Positions 9,366-18,192 of a stretch of DNA of 25,821 bases are shown piece after piece (position 1 is the first letter of the stretch; each line of letters begins with the position of its first letter). The notes under the pieces are model-generated. The model was not told the origin of the DNA. It worked only from the letters and a program-made list of their open reading frames with translations, and did no database searches. Source of the stretch: Pseudovibrio sp. JCM 19062. GTDB lineage: Bacteria > Pseudomonadota > Alphaproteobacteria > Rhizobiales > Stappiaceae. The translations under genes were made by a program, and so were the position numbers. The stretch lies in NCBI GenBank assembly GCA_001310715.1, contig BAXV01000053.1, positions 1 through 25,821 of the forward strand, written 5' to 3'.

Positions 9366-10121
9366 TCAATATTCGTCTGCCAGATCAGCGAAGTCTTTTT
9401 TTGAGGGCGGTGATATAGCTGTCTCGTGCAGGTGGCCAAGGGATGCCGCGCGCTCGTAAATGTATCTGAATAGAAAGTAGCCGGTCAGGGAAAAGCCTGC
9501 CTCCATATCATCCTGCGAAATCTGAACGCCTGTGAGAGGCGCAATTGCGGCGTTTTCATAAACTCTGGCAGTGTCAGGAGTTTGCTGGCGTAGGGTTGGC
9601 CAGCTGTTTTGCAGACGGCGCGGCCAGATTTTGGAGAAACCCAAACCAGCTCATCGTTTGTTCCTGTGGCGGCGCACGCCGACAGGTCCAGACCGAAACC
9701 AAGCTCGTTGAGCAGCTCCAGTTCAAAACGAAGCACAAGCTGCGCCAATTCGTGGGTCTTCCAGATGGTCGAGGATAACGTCCAGCGCATGAAACAGATT
9801 TGGATGGGGATCGCGCTCAGGCAACAGGCGGATCTGCGCACACAGGCTTTGCAGGCCGTGAATGGCGCGAGCGGTTTGCATGAGGTGAGCGGCACGTAAT
9901 TGCACGGGCTCAACGGTAAAGAAGCCAGATGCTCATCCAGCGGCGCGCCAGGTAAGATTGAGGTGGTTGCCTAGTTGCAGGGCGGGTTGCTGGCGGCGGG
10001 ATCTGCCGCCGCGAACCAGACCCAGGCAGCGGCCCTTGTCTGGTGTCAGAACCTCAAGCAGGATGTTGTTTTCACCCTGCTTGCGCGTTCCAATGACGAT
10101 GCCTTCTGCCTGCCACTGCAT
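9366..10121 (-). CDS. recO: DNA repair protein RecO (about six frameshift sites)
   Basis: Mediator of the RecFOR pathway that loads RecA on gapped DNA. The N-terminal OB-fold is [19 protein letters not shown], then [18 protein letters not shown]. The helical domain follows as [20 protein letters not shown] and [20 protein letters not shown], and the C-terminus includes [14 protein letters not shown]. The gene is badly broken. Two bases are missing near 9941-9948 and one near 9924-9926. Two single bases (T and G) are missing near 9746-9750, one A at 9553-9556 and one C near 9453. The seven T at 9396-9402 probably should be six. With these, a protein of about 253 residues ends [22 protein letters not shown] with its stop at 9366; if the T run is correct, the stop is at 9385. 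ATG 10121 lies 8 bases after the era stop, implying co-transcription. Confidence 0.8.
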
Positions 10122-10129
10122 GGTGTTGC

Positions 10130-11091
10130 CTAATGCGGGAAGTCCAGTCCCATGTTGCGATAGCGCTCTGGGTCATCAGACCAGTTTTCGCGCACTTTCA
10201 CAAATACAAAGAGATGGATCGTTGTTTCAAAGGCTTCGGAGAGCTCCTCGCGTGCTGCTTTCGAAATGGCCTTAATGGTCTGACCGTTCTTGCCTAGGAC
10301 GATTGACTTCTGGCTGTCGCGCTCAACAAAGATTGTTTGCTCAATGCGTACAGATCCGTCCTTCTTGTCTTCCCACTTGTCGGTTTCGACGGTGGAGATG
10401 TAAGGCAGTTCCTCATGAAGGCGCAGATAAAGCTTCTCACGGGTGATTTCGGCGGCCAGCATACGCAGTGGAATGTCGGAGGCTTGATCTTCCGGATAGA
10501 GCCATGGGCCTTTTGGCATCTGCTCGGCAAAGTACTTCAAGATGTCCTTGGTGCCGGAGCCGTTGATCGCAGAGACCATGAAGGTCTGGTCGAACTTGGT
10601 GTACTCGTTGGCTTTCGCGGCTAGGGCCAGAAGCTGTTCACGCTTGGTGATGTCGATTTTGTTGAGGATCAGAACTTTTGGGAGCTTGATGTGCTCCAGT
10701 TCGTTCAGGATGCGCTCAACGGATTCATTGATGCCTTTTTTTTCGCATCAATGAGAACGGCAACCACATCGGCGTCCTTTGCGCCGCCCCACGCTGTGTC
10801 GACCATAGCACGGTCGAGACGGCGTTTCGGGCGAAAGATGCCTGGGGTATCAACGAATATCACCTGGCTATCGTCTTCAATGGCAACGCCGCGCACGATT
10901 GCGCGCGTTGTCTGCACCTTGTGGGTGACGATTGAAACTTTTGTGCCAACCAACTGGTTCAGTAGCGTCGACTTGCCCGCATTTGGCGCACCAATCAACG
11001 CGACAAAGCCAGCGCGTGTGTTTTCGTTGAGTTTGCCGAGGTTGAAGTTCATGCCCTCTGGCAGGTCATTGTTGTTGTTTTCGTCGTTCAT
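10130..11091 (-). CDS. era: GTPase Era (one frameshift)
   Basis: Essential GTPase for 16S rRNA processing and 30S assembly. G1 is GAPNAGKSTLLNQLVG, G2 lies in KVQTTRAIVRG, G3 is DTPGIFRPKRRLD, G4 NKID is present in the second frame, and G5 is VSAINGSGTKDIL. The KH RNA-binding domain near the C-terminus contains KSIVLGKNGQTIKAISKAAR. The break is the eight A (coding strand) at 10736-10743 just after VLIDAKK, which must be six or nine for the protein to continue GINESVERILNELEHIKLPK. Corrected length is 319-320, slightly longer than usual because of an Asn-rich N-terminal extension (MNDENNNNDLPEG). The start is 7 bases after the rnc stop, and recO follows by 8 bases, so rnc-era-recO look like one transcript. 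Confidence 0.92.
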
Positions 11092-11098
11092 TTAAGAC

Positions 11099-11805
11099 CT
11101 ATTCGCTCCATACGCCTTCGCGGCGCAGGATGTTCTCGGCAGCGGACTGTTCTGCAATGCGCTTTGAGCTTCCGACAGCTTCACCGGGATCAACGCCTTC
11201 CACATTCACGCGGATTTTGAAGATCGGGGCATGGTCGGGACCACTGCGAGCAATTGTTTCGTAATGCGGGGTAGGACGTCCTTTGGACTGTGCCCACTCC
11301 TGAAGAGTTGTTTTGGCATCTCGCAACGGGCCTGTGTAGGATACCATTCTGTCAGCAAAATAGCGCTTGATGAAGCTTTCGGCCTCTTCAAATCCACTAT
11401 CAAGGTAAATTGCTGCAATCAGGCTCTCACACATGTCTGCAAGAATAGCGGTTTTTGTTCGCCCGCCGGTGTGTGCTTCCGCTTCACCAACGCGCATGTA
11501 TTGGCCAATGCCGATTGCCTTGGAAACCTCAGCGCATGTCTCGCGCTTTACAAGTTGGTTGAGGCGGCGAGCAAGCTCCCCTTCATCTGCTTTGGGGAAG
11601 TTTTCTTCCAGCATTGTTGCAATGGCAAGGCCGAGAACGCGGTCGCCAGAAACTCCAGACGTTGATAAGAGTGCAGGGAGGCCTTTGCCACGGGAAGTGC
11701 GCTGGCATGGGTGAGCGCCCGGACAAGGAGTTCCTTGTTGGTGAACGTGTAGCCAATGCGCTCTTCCAGAGCTGCGTCTGATACCGGTCTTTTTCTTTTG
11801 CCCAT
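11099..11805 (-). CDS. rnc: Ribonuclease III (one frameshift)
   Basis: Double-strand-specific endoribonuclease that processes rRNA precursors and some mRNAs. The N-terminal nuclease domain has ALTHASALP, QRLEFLGDRVLGLAIA (signature with metal-binding Glu and Asp) and DMCESLIAAIYLD (second Asp/Glu pair). The C-terminal dsRNA-binding domain follows as DAKTTLQEWAQSKGRPTPHY to SSKRIAEQSAAENILRREG. One G is missing near 11646 in the LEFLGD codons, so the frame breaks after LEFL. Corrected length is 235 residues, normal for alphaproteobacteria. The start is ATG 11805, MGKRKRPVSDAALEE, with a weak ribosome-binding site. A perfect 16-bp hairpin lies 42 bases upstream in the leader and could be a target of the enzyme itself. 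era follows after 7 bases. Confidence 0.92.
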
Positions 11806-11847
11806 ATTCCGGCTAATTCCTTTGAAGACTGCTTTGCAGACTTAAGA

Positions 11848-11886
11848 AAGCAGTTTGGGTGATTATTAGGATCACCCAAACTGCTT
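11848..11886 (-). promoter_or_regulatory. Perfect 16-bp hairpin in the lepB-rnc gap
   Basis: AAGCAGTTTGGGTGAT (11848-11863), a 7-nt loop, and its exact reverse complement (11871-11886). It lies 57 bases beyond the lepB stop and 42 bases before the rnc ATG on the same strand. The downstream flank CTTTCTTAAG is only mildly T-rich. It may be a lepB terminator, or a long RNA duplex of the kind RNase III cleaves, which would place rnc under autoregulation as known in E. coli. Confidence 0.6.
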
Positions 11887-11943
11887 CAAATGTAATTATG
11901 CGATTTTCCGTGAACCGGAAACCCTAAGGGGGGACGAAGCTCT

Positions 11944-12694
11944 TTAGAGCAGGTCGCCAATTCTATCCCAGCGGACGCTCCAAGGCCATTTCCAGAACAT
12001 CCATGCAGGCTGATTGTCTTCGATTGAGAAGAAGATAATTTCAGCGCGGCCCATAAAGTTCTCGAATGGGACGTAGCCCACGAGGGACGTAACACGGCTG
12101 TCCTGCGAGTTATCCCGGTTATCACCCATCATGAAGTAGTGGCCTGCTGGTACGTGATAAACACCCGTATTGTCCAGCGGGCCATTGGTTGTGAGATCGA
12201 GGGTCTGATAACTCACGCCATTTGGAAGTGTCTCAACGTAGCGCGGAACCTGTTGGATGTTGCCGTAGCTGTCTTTCTCGATGTAGTCGTCAATACGTCT
12301 GCGCTCAACAGGTTCACCGTTGATGTGCAGAATACCGTCGATCATCTGAATTTCATCACCCGGCAAGCCAATGACACGCTTAATATAGTCAATCGAGGTG
12401 TCTGTCGGGAGCTTGAAGACTGCAACATCGCCGCGTTCGGGAGTAGCGCTCCAGACGCGGCCGTCAAACGGGGCCAGACCAAACGGGAAAGAGTACTTTG
12501 AGTAGCCATAGCTGTATTTGGAGACAAAAAGGTAGTCACCGATCAGCAAAGTGTCTTTCATGGAGCCCGAAGGAATAAAAAAATGGCTGAAAAAGAAGTG
12601 TTCTAACAACCAGAGCGAGCAGAAGAGCTTGGGCGATGACCTTAATGGTCTCGTATACGCCGCCTTCCTGCTCCTTTTCTTTGGATTGGCTCAT
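11944..12694 (-). CDS. lepB: Signal peptidase I (one frameshift)
   Basis: Membrane-bound serine protease that removes signal peptides from exported preproteins. It has one N-terminal membrane segment (VIAQALLLALVVRTLLF), then the nucleophile Ser in IPSGSMKDTLLIGD, the general-base Lys in YIKRVIGLPGDEI, and the box GHYFMMGDNRDNSQDSR. The seven A at 12577-12583 (T in the coding strand) must be six so that LLFQPFF continues IPSGSM. As written, the N-terminus and catalytic part are in different frames. Of two ATGs, that at 12694 is preferred, with AAGG six bases upstream, giving 249 residues. A perfect TATAAT sits about 75 bases upstream (minus strand, 12771-12776) but without a good -35. acpS lies 144 bases upstream. 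Confidence 0.93.
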
Positions 12695-12838
12695 GTTCAT
12701 CCTTCGTGGTAAGAGAATACTCGCTCGGCCTAGTGCCCGTCACTTTTGTAAGGCGAGTCAGTCCCCGACAATTATATTCACATAGGTGGATCTATTAGCG
12801 GTTCAAGGCCACTTCTGCAATCCAGTTCATTTACGTTT

Positions 12839-13259
12839 TCACGCTTCGAGGCCGGGCCAGTCCTCTGGCCACGCTGAAATTACAACAAATGCCTGTGCTA
12901 GTGGGTAATCATCGGTAATTGTAAGGTCAATTCGTGGCACAAAGCCATTTGGTACAAGTTTATCCAGTCTTTCTTTTGCGCCGCCAGTCAGATGTATGGT
13001 CGGTTTACCGCTTGGCAGGTTCACCACGCCCATTTCTTTCCAGGCAACGCCCATGGACAGACCTGTGCCCAAAGCTTTGGAGCAGGCTTCCTTGGCCGCA
13101 AAGCGTTTTGCATAGGTTGCAGCCTTGTTGGCGCGACTTTCTGCTTTTGCCCGCTCAATCTCGGTGAAGACGCGTTGTGTGAAACGATCCGGAAACCGGG
13201 AAAGTGTTTTTTTCAATTCTGCGGATATCGCTTAGATCGCTGCCAATGCCAATAATCAT
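12839..13259 (-). CDS. acpS: Holo-[acyl-carrier-protein] synthase (one frameshift)
   Basis: Transfers 4'-phosphopantetheine from CoA to a Ser of apo-ACP, making it active in fatty acid synthesis. The N-terminal [17 protein letters not shown] carries the Mg-binding Asp, and [16 protein letters not shown] carries the second metal-binding Glu, followed by [14 protein letters not shown]. The seven T at 13207-13213 must be six to join RRIEK to TLSRFPDRF; otherwise the signature N-terminus is lost. Corrected length is 139 residues, typical for AcpS. The start is ATG 13259. The gene often found just upstream in alphaproteobacteria, pdxJ, is absent; the 162 bases to DUF2062 hold no gene. Confidence 0.92.
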
Positions 13260-13421
13260 CTGTGCCTCGTTGTCTCACGGACATATTGGCCTGTGAACCT
13301 ACATGTCTCAAGCCTTCAGAGTTGGTTGTTCAGGTGCTTCGTTCAAAAAAGGAGGCGGGCCGCACGTTCTGTTGGTTCGCTCATCGCCAAGAACCCAGTC
13401 ATCGGTTCGCGTTACTTGCCC

Positions 13422-13997
13422 TTATTTTTTTCTTCTGTTTTTCTCTACCAGCTTTCTTTTCGTGCGAAAGCGGTGATGCCGGGCTTTTTGATAGGTTGAT
13501 ACGGAACCGAGCACAACAAAATAGAAAAAGATGCCGACAGCCAGACCCAGCGGGACTGAGCCGATCAGCATGGGTTTTAGGATTGGCCAAATCGTGTCCA
13601 GAGACTGTGACAACATGGAATGGTCCAGATGGTCACTGAGATCTGGTAGGGGCTTGTCTTCCTGATCGAGGATGTAAAGGCCAATCTTGTATGTGCTGGC
13701 CCAGATGAACGGGAAGGTAAGGGGATTGCCGACGGCGGTGCCCAATGCGGCTGCAAGAAAGTTCCCGCGTAAGATGTAGGCCAGTATGAAGCTGAGAATA
13801 AAATGAAAGCCAAGGAAGGGTGTGAATGAAGCTGCGGCGCCTGCGGCAAAGCCTGCTGCAATCTTTCTTGGGCTGGCTGAAAGGCGGAGAACACGTTTTG
13901 AGAAGTACCTGAAGGAGCGAGACCAGCTATGGCGCGGCCACACAGCTATGCGGATACGTTCTATTCTCGTTGGTTTGTCCCGCCGTTTAAAAATCAT
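13422..13997 (-). CDS. DUF2062 membrane protein
   Basis: 191 residues, matching the DUF2062 family found in this cluster in many Hyphomicrobiales; function unknown. A basic N-terminus (MIFKRRDKPTRIERIRI) is followed by a conserved hydrophobic region GFAAGAAASFTPFLGFHF and AAALGTAVGNPLTFPFIW. After a hydrophilic loop a last membrane segment (LGLAVGIFFYFVVLG) leads into a Lys/Arg-rich tail. At least three membrane spans are likely. The frame is intact apart from doubt at the end: the final codons lie in seven T at 13425-13431. If that run is really six, as at seven other sites here, the protein ends a few residues later at 13412. ATG 13997 follows the pyrE stop by 19 bases, implying coupling. 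Confidence 0.85.
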   Translation of the reverse strand: MIFKRRDKPTRIERIRIAVWPRHSWSRSFRYFSKRVLRLSASPRKIAAGFAAGAAASFTPFLGFHFILSFILAYILRGNFLAAALGTAVGNPLTFPFIWASTYKIGLYILDQEDKPLPDLSDHLDHSMLSQSLDTIWPILKPMLIGSVPLGLAVGIFFYFVVLGSVSTYQKARHHRFRTKRKLVEKNRRKK

Positions 13998-14016
13998 TTT
14001 GGGTCAAGTGCTTTGC

Positions 14017-14616
14017 TTAGTTTTGATCTTGCCATTTAAACGGCTCGACTGGGGTTGTTTCTATGGCCGGTATCTCAGCAAGTTCCCTTGGTACATTCTC
14101 GGCTGCATACACTGGTAGTTTTAATGGAGCAAGAGATATTAGAGGTATCCCTAGGTCCGGTTCGTCGAGACTCCTGTCGATAAAGCAACCAATCCCTATG
14201 GGTTGATGCTCTTTGAGCGGAGGGCTTCAATTGTGGATAGGCATAGATAACCTGCTCCGACAACGTCTTGAATTATAAATATATTTGAATTTTTTTGGAA
14301 TGGTGGCTGGGCCGGTCGTGAACTGTCCGGCTTCGCGGCGGAGCCATAGGGCACTCTTTTGCATAATCCGTGCAGTTTGCAGTGCGACGATTAGGCCGCC
14401 TAAGCTGGGGGCAACAAAATGCGAGAAGTTGAGAAGCTGGTTAGCTGCAATTTTCTTCACCAACTCGGAGGCCAGAATTTCGACCTTGTCGGGATGCTCT
14501 AGCAGCTTTTGTCGTTGCAGGTAGGCTGAGCCGTGCCAGCCTGAGGGAAGGACGAAATGTCCTTCCCTCAGGGCGTGTGTTTCTCTGAAAACGTCCAGGA
14601 CTGCTTTGGGGTCCAT
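14017..14616 (-). CDS. pyrE: Divergent orotate phosphoribosyltransferase-like protein (two frameshifts)
   Basis: Position between rsh and DUF2062 and overall pattern match the alphaproteobacterial PyrE that makes OMP from orotate and PRPP. Matching blocks are REGHFVLPSGWHGSAYLQ, HFVAPSLGGLIVALQTAR, a C-terminal DRSLDEPDLGIPLISLA and AENVPRELAEIPAI. It is unusual at functional sites. The PRPP-binding motif, normally hydrophobic residues, acidic pair, then TTG or TAG, reads IFIIQDVVGAGYL, so the first acidic residue and the Thr are replaced. The basic catalytic loop (RRGF in relatives) is not evident in AGQFTTGPATIPK. Two indels break it: the seven T at 14290-14296 should be six, and one base is missing near 14200-14202. 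Corrected length is 199, ending FKWQDQN. A perfect 14-bp hairpin lies in codons 15-26. It may be a degenerate or re-purposed paralogue. Confidence 0.7.
14540..14572 (-). repeat. Perfect 14-bp inverted repeat inside the pyrE-like coding region
   Basis: CCTGAGGGAAGGAC (14540-14553), a 5-nt loop, and its exact reverse complement (14559-14572). It encodes part of ALREGHFVLPSG, 44-76 bases after the ATG, and as RNA would form a very stable hairpin close to the start codon. Confidence 0.75.
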
Positions 14617-14644
14617 GGGTTTCCCTTTTTTTTGTTTTCAGCGG

Positions 14645-16879
14645 CTAGCCGTTTACTCTTTGCGCTTCGGAAACATTAGGTTTGGCACGCAGCTGGTTCA
14701 GGATCAAGTTCAGGTGCTTTAAGTCCCATACCTCAAGATCAATTAGCATCTCGTGAAAATCAGAGGCTTTTCGGATCATTTTGATATTATCAATGTTGCC
14801 GCGATGGTCGCTAATCACTTTCGTGATAGCCGCAAGTGAGCCGGGTTCGTTGACTGCGAACACGCAAATTTGCGCCGGGAAACGCTCCGGTGCGTTGGGG
14901 TCAATGTCCCAGCGTACGTCAAGCCAACGCTCTGGCTGGTCGTCGAATTCCTTCAGGTCCGGAGATTGGATCGGATAAATGGTGATACCAATGCCCGGTG
15001 TGAGAATACCGACGATCCGATCACCCGGGACTGCGCCTCCGCTTGGGGCAAAACGCACAGGCAGGGAGCCGGAAACGCTGGTGCGGATCGGTAGTGAGCC
15101 GTTTGAGCTGTTGCCGGGAGAGCCTTCAGGAATCTTGAACTTCACCGAGCTGCCCTTGTCCAAGTCAAACCAGCCTCGGAGGCGGAGCCTGCCGCGGGTG
15201 GTGTGCTTGCATTGCGCTCTGCGCTCATCACAGGGGCATAGTCTGGATAAGCGACTTCCAGAATGGCATTTGCCTGAAGATCTCCACTTCCGACCGCGAC
15301 GAGCAGGTCGAGCGTGGTGTCCATGTTGAACTTCTTGATGTGCGCTTCGAGCGCCAATTCATCAAAGTCCTTGCCAGCGTGGGAGAAGGTGCGCTCAAGA
15401 ATGTGCTTGCCAAGCCGCCATATTGCTGGCGCGCAGAGGCTTTGGTTGCTTTGCGGATGGCGGAGCGGGCCTTGCCGGTTACTGCGATGTTCTCCCAGGC
15501 TGGAGGAGGGGTCTGGGCCTGTGAGCGGACGATGTCTACTTCATCGCCATTGGTGAGTTCGGTGACCAGCGAGGAAATACGTCCGTTGATCTTACAGCCA
15601 ACGCAGGTGTTACCGATGTCGGTGTGGACGGCATAGGCAAAGTCGATTGGGGTCGCACCGCGTGGTAGTGCGATCAGGCGACCTTTTGGTGTGAAGCAGA
15701 AAACCTGATCGTGAAACAGTTCCAGCTTGGTGTGCTCCAGAAATTCTTCTGGAGACTCGCCCTGTGCTAACAAGTCGATGGTACCACGCAGCCAGCCATA
15801 GGCGCGTGATTCAGCGGTCATGGACTGAATGTTGCGGCCACCGGTGACGCCGTCTTTGTAGAGCGCATGCGCCGCGATGCCGTTTTCTGCAATGCGGTGC
15901 ATGGCTTCGGTGCGGATCTGCAGTTCAACGCGCTGGCGCTTGGGGCCAACAACGGTGGTGTGAATGGAGCGGTAGTCGTTCTGCTTGGGCGTGGAGATGT
16001 AATCCTTGAAGCGGCCCGGTACGCATGGCCATGCTGTGTGAATGACGCCGAGGACGCGGTAGCAATCTTCCGGAGTTGGTACGATCGCGCGGAAGCCGTA
16101 GATATCGGAGAGCTGCTCGAAGCCCAGAGACTTCTCTTCCATCTTGCGGAAGATGGAATAGGCGCGCTTCTCGCGGCCGCTGATGCGTGCAGTGATGCCC
16201 TGATCGGCGAGGCGCTGGGTCAGGTCCTCTTCAATATCAGTGATCAGGCTTTCGTTCTTACTGTGCAGAATTGCGAGGCGCTCGCGAATGGTGTCGCGGG
16301 CGTCTGGATACAGCGTTGTAAAGGAGATGTCTTCCAGCTCATCGCGAATATCCTGCATACCATTCGGCCTGCAAGGGGAGCGTAGATCTCCATGGTCTCT
16401 TCTGCAATGCGCATGCGCTTGTCTTCACGCATGTGATGCAGGGTGCGCATGTTGTGCAGGCGGTCAGCGAGCTTAACGAGAAGAACGCGAACGTCATCTG
16501 CAATCGCGAGCAGAAGCTTGCGGAAGTTTTCAGCTTGTTTTGCTTTGCGGGAGACCAGATCCAGACGCTGGATCTTTGTCAGGCCATCGACCAGCTTGCC
16601 GATTTCCTCGCCAAACATGCGGTCGATTTCTGCACGAGTGGCGTCGGTGTCCTCAATGGTGTCATGAAGGAGGGCGACTGCAATTGTTGCGTCGTCAAGC
16701 TTCAGATCCGTGAGGATTGCTGCAACTTCGAGGGGGTGGGAAATATATGGATCCCCAGAGGCACGAGTCTGGGTGCCATGCTTTTGCATAGCATAAACAT
16801 AGGCCTTGTTGAGCAGTGCTTCATCCGCGTTAGGATTGTAGCTGGTTACTTTCTCAACAAGTTCATATTGACGCATCAT
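14645..16879 (-). CDS. rsh: Bifunctional (p)ppGpp synthetase/hydrolase Rsh (three frameshifts)
   Basis: Makes and degrades the alarmone (p)ppGpp in the stringent response. The hydrolase domain comes first, with ISHPLEVAAIL and the catalytic HD at residues 72-73 in ALLHDTIEDTDA, intact, so hydrolysis should be retained. The synthetase has DIYGFRAIVPTPEDCYRVLG, RFKDYISTPKQNDYRSIHTT and ELQIRTEAMHRIAENGIAAH. A TGS domain follows (FCFTPKGRLIALPRGATPID, FAYAVHTDIGNTCVG). The C-terminal ACT domain contains FAVNEPGSLAAITKVISDH. Missing bases near 16360, 15414 and 15167 split it into four frames; corrected length is about 745. The start is ATG 16879, 94 bases after rpoZ. pyrE begins 28 bases after its stop. 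It is called rsh rather than relA or spoT because alphaproteobacteria usually carry a single bifunctional enzyme. Confidence 0.93.
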
Positions 16880-16932
16880 TTTCGGGCGGCCGCTTCACTT
16901 TAAATAAGCTAGGGCCGGACCAGAAAATGCGA

Positions 16933-16953
16933 GGCGCCGGCCCGGCCGACGCC
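16933..16953 (-). terminator. GC-rich hairpin between rpoZ and rsh
   Basis: An 8-bp GC stem with one G-U pair (16933-16940 with 16946-16953) lies 21 bases past the rpoZ stop, and four T follow after a 5-base gap on the minus strand. It could be a leaky terminator or attenuator that lowers rsh relative to rpoZ. Confidence 0.4.
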
Positions 16954-16973
16954 GACATCTTGCAGAAGGCGGT

Positions 16974-17369
16974 TTAGTAGTCGTCGGAACGTTCCGGCGG
17001 TACCAGGCTTTCAAGCCCCTTCAGCATTTCTTCTTCAGTGATGCTGTCGTATTCTACTTCTGAATCGTCAACTGCATTAATCTGAAGTTGTTTAGGGTCA
17101 CTAGGAACCATTGGAGCTGTTTCTGCTTCCGGCTCGTCCACTTCAACGAACTTTTGAAGAGAGTGAATGAGGTCTTCTTTCAAGTCCTCAGGGCTCACTG
17201 TTTCTTCAGCAATCTCGCGAAGTGCGACAACTGGATTTTTATCGTTGTCGCGGTCAATTGTCAGCGGCGAGCCACTGGAAATCATCCGGGCGCGATGGCT
17301 GGCAAGCAGAACCAGCTCAAACCGGTTTTCGACCTTGTCGACGCAATCTTCGACGGTCACACGTGCCAT
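16974..17369 (-). CDS. rpoZ: RNA polymerase omega subunit
   Basis: Small subunit that helps RNA polymerase assembly and, in proteobacteria, forms part of a ppGpp-binding site, which fits its place directly upstream of rsh. The core is [33 protein letters not shown] and [19 protein letters not shown], followed by the acidic C-terminal extension usual in Hyphomicrobiales (ending VPPERSDDY). The start is ATG 17369 with GGAG seven bases upstream; the same frame extends to 17441, but those residues are not family-like. Length is 131 residues and the frame is intact. No clear promoter could be fixed in the AT-rich region upstream. Confidence 0.95.
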   Translation of the reverse strand: MARVTVEDCVDKVENRFELVLLASHRARMISSGSPLTIDRDNDKNPVVALREIAEETVSPEDLKEDLIHSLQKFVEVDEPEAETAPMVPSDPKQLQINAVDDSEVEYDSITEEEMLKGLESLVPPERSDDY

Positions 17370-18192
17370 TCGATCACTCCATAATATCTGGGAATTCAGA
17401 GGCCACTCATAGAATGCTTCTTGTTTTAAGGCAAGAGCCATTTGCTTATTTTGTGTGTAACTCCTTTACATCCTATGAGGAAAAAGGGGAACTTCTGCTT
17501 TTTAGGCGCGAGTTTAGGCCATAGAAAAATCGGGGCTTTAGGTCTGTGGCACATGATTTTATCTTTAATACTCTTAGGGAGAGTGGAATTGGCGTGTGGG
17601 GGCAGGCCATAATAATCGCTTATTATTGTATTACACGAGCTGGAAGAACCGCTGAGTCTGCAACTCCTTAGCGAAGCTCGCGAGCCAAAATCATATTGAA
17701 ATTGGAATAGATGAAAAAAAGTAACACAAGGAAATTGCCAAATTTAGATGGCTAACTATTATCTCAACGCGCTGTATTTTTAAAAAACAGGGAAACTTTG
17801 TTTCTCTTAGAACCTATAGTATCCCTATGTGAAGGTTTGTTTCTAAGCTAAATTGTATCTATTATCCAAACTAGGAATATTTAGTGGGTTCTTGTTAATT
17901 TATGCAAGATGGCATCTGTAAATTTCATTCATCTTGTTTTAGTTTCTGGCCGGTGAATCGAACCGCACTGATCCAATATTAACAAGATCAATGCAATATA
18001 TATGCTTTGGGGCAAGGTTTTATGTTTGTCCGTAACGAATGCGTATTCGATTTAACGTAGAGTGCAACCGGGTCAATTAGAATGGCATACATTCCAGGCA
18101 TGTCACGTCAGCAAATTTGCATGCCCGGAAAGTGATTGCTTATAACAAGTTACTGACTTACGCGTCTGTGCAGCGGAAAGGCTAAAAATAAT
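17370..18192. other. Long AT-rich intergenic region between divergent rpoZ and NYN genes
   Basis: 823 bases with visibly lower GC than the flanks, many short A/T runs and no supported coding frame. A candidate promoter for the NYN gene lies at 18117-18146. A 7-bp AT stem (ATAATAA, loop TCGC) lies near 17611-17628. A T-arm-like GGTTCGATTC occurs on the minus strand near 17950 but no tRNA fold goes with it. An unannotated small RNA or a decayed gene is possible; nothing can be named. Confidence 0.5.
18117..18146 (+). promoter_or_regulatory. Candidate sigma-70-type promoter for the NYN-UDG pair
   Basis: TTGCAT (18117-18122), an 18-base spacer, then TATAAC (18141-18146), about 47 bases before the ATG at 18193. 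It is the best -35/-10 pair seen in this gap. Confidence 0.45.

Noticed and set aside
10736..10743. Programmed ribosomal frameshifting or transcriptional slippage in era
   Set aside because: The same kind of break occurs in 17 other genes, many outside homopolymers, so a general sequence-quality cause is simpler.
427..13740. Long antisense frames opposite slt, parC, rsh, era and the hydrolase
   Set aside because: They mirror strongly coding minus-strand genes, lack ribosome-binding sites and have no family-like motifs.
17369..17441. Upstream extension of rpoZ (24 extra residues)
   Set aside because: Residues are unlike the omega family, and a good ribosome-binding site precedes the internal ATG at 17369.
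17935..17970. tRNA T-arm-like GGTTCGATTC on the minus strand
   Set aside because: Only a 4-bp stem forms, and no acceptor, D or anticodon arm could be found at the right distance.
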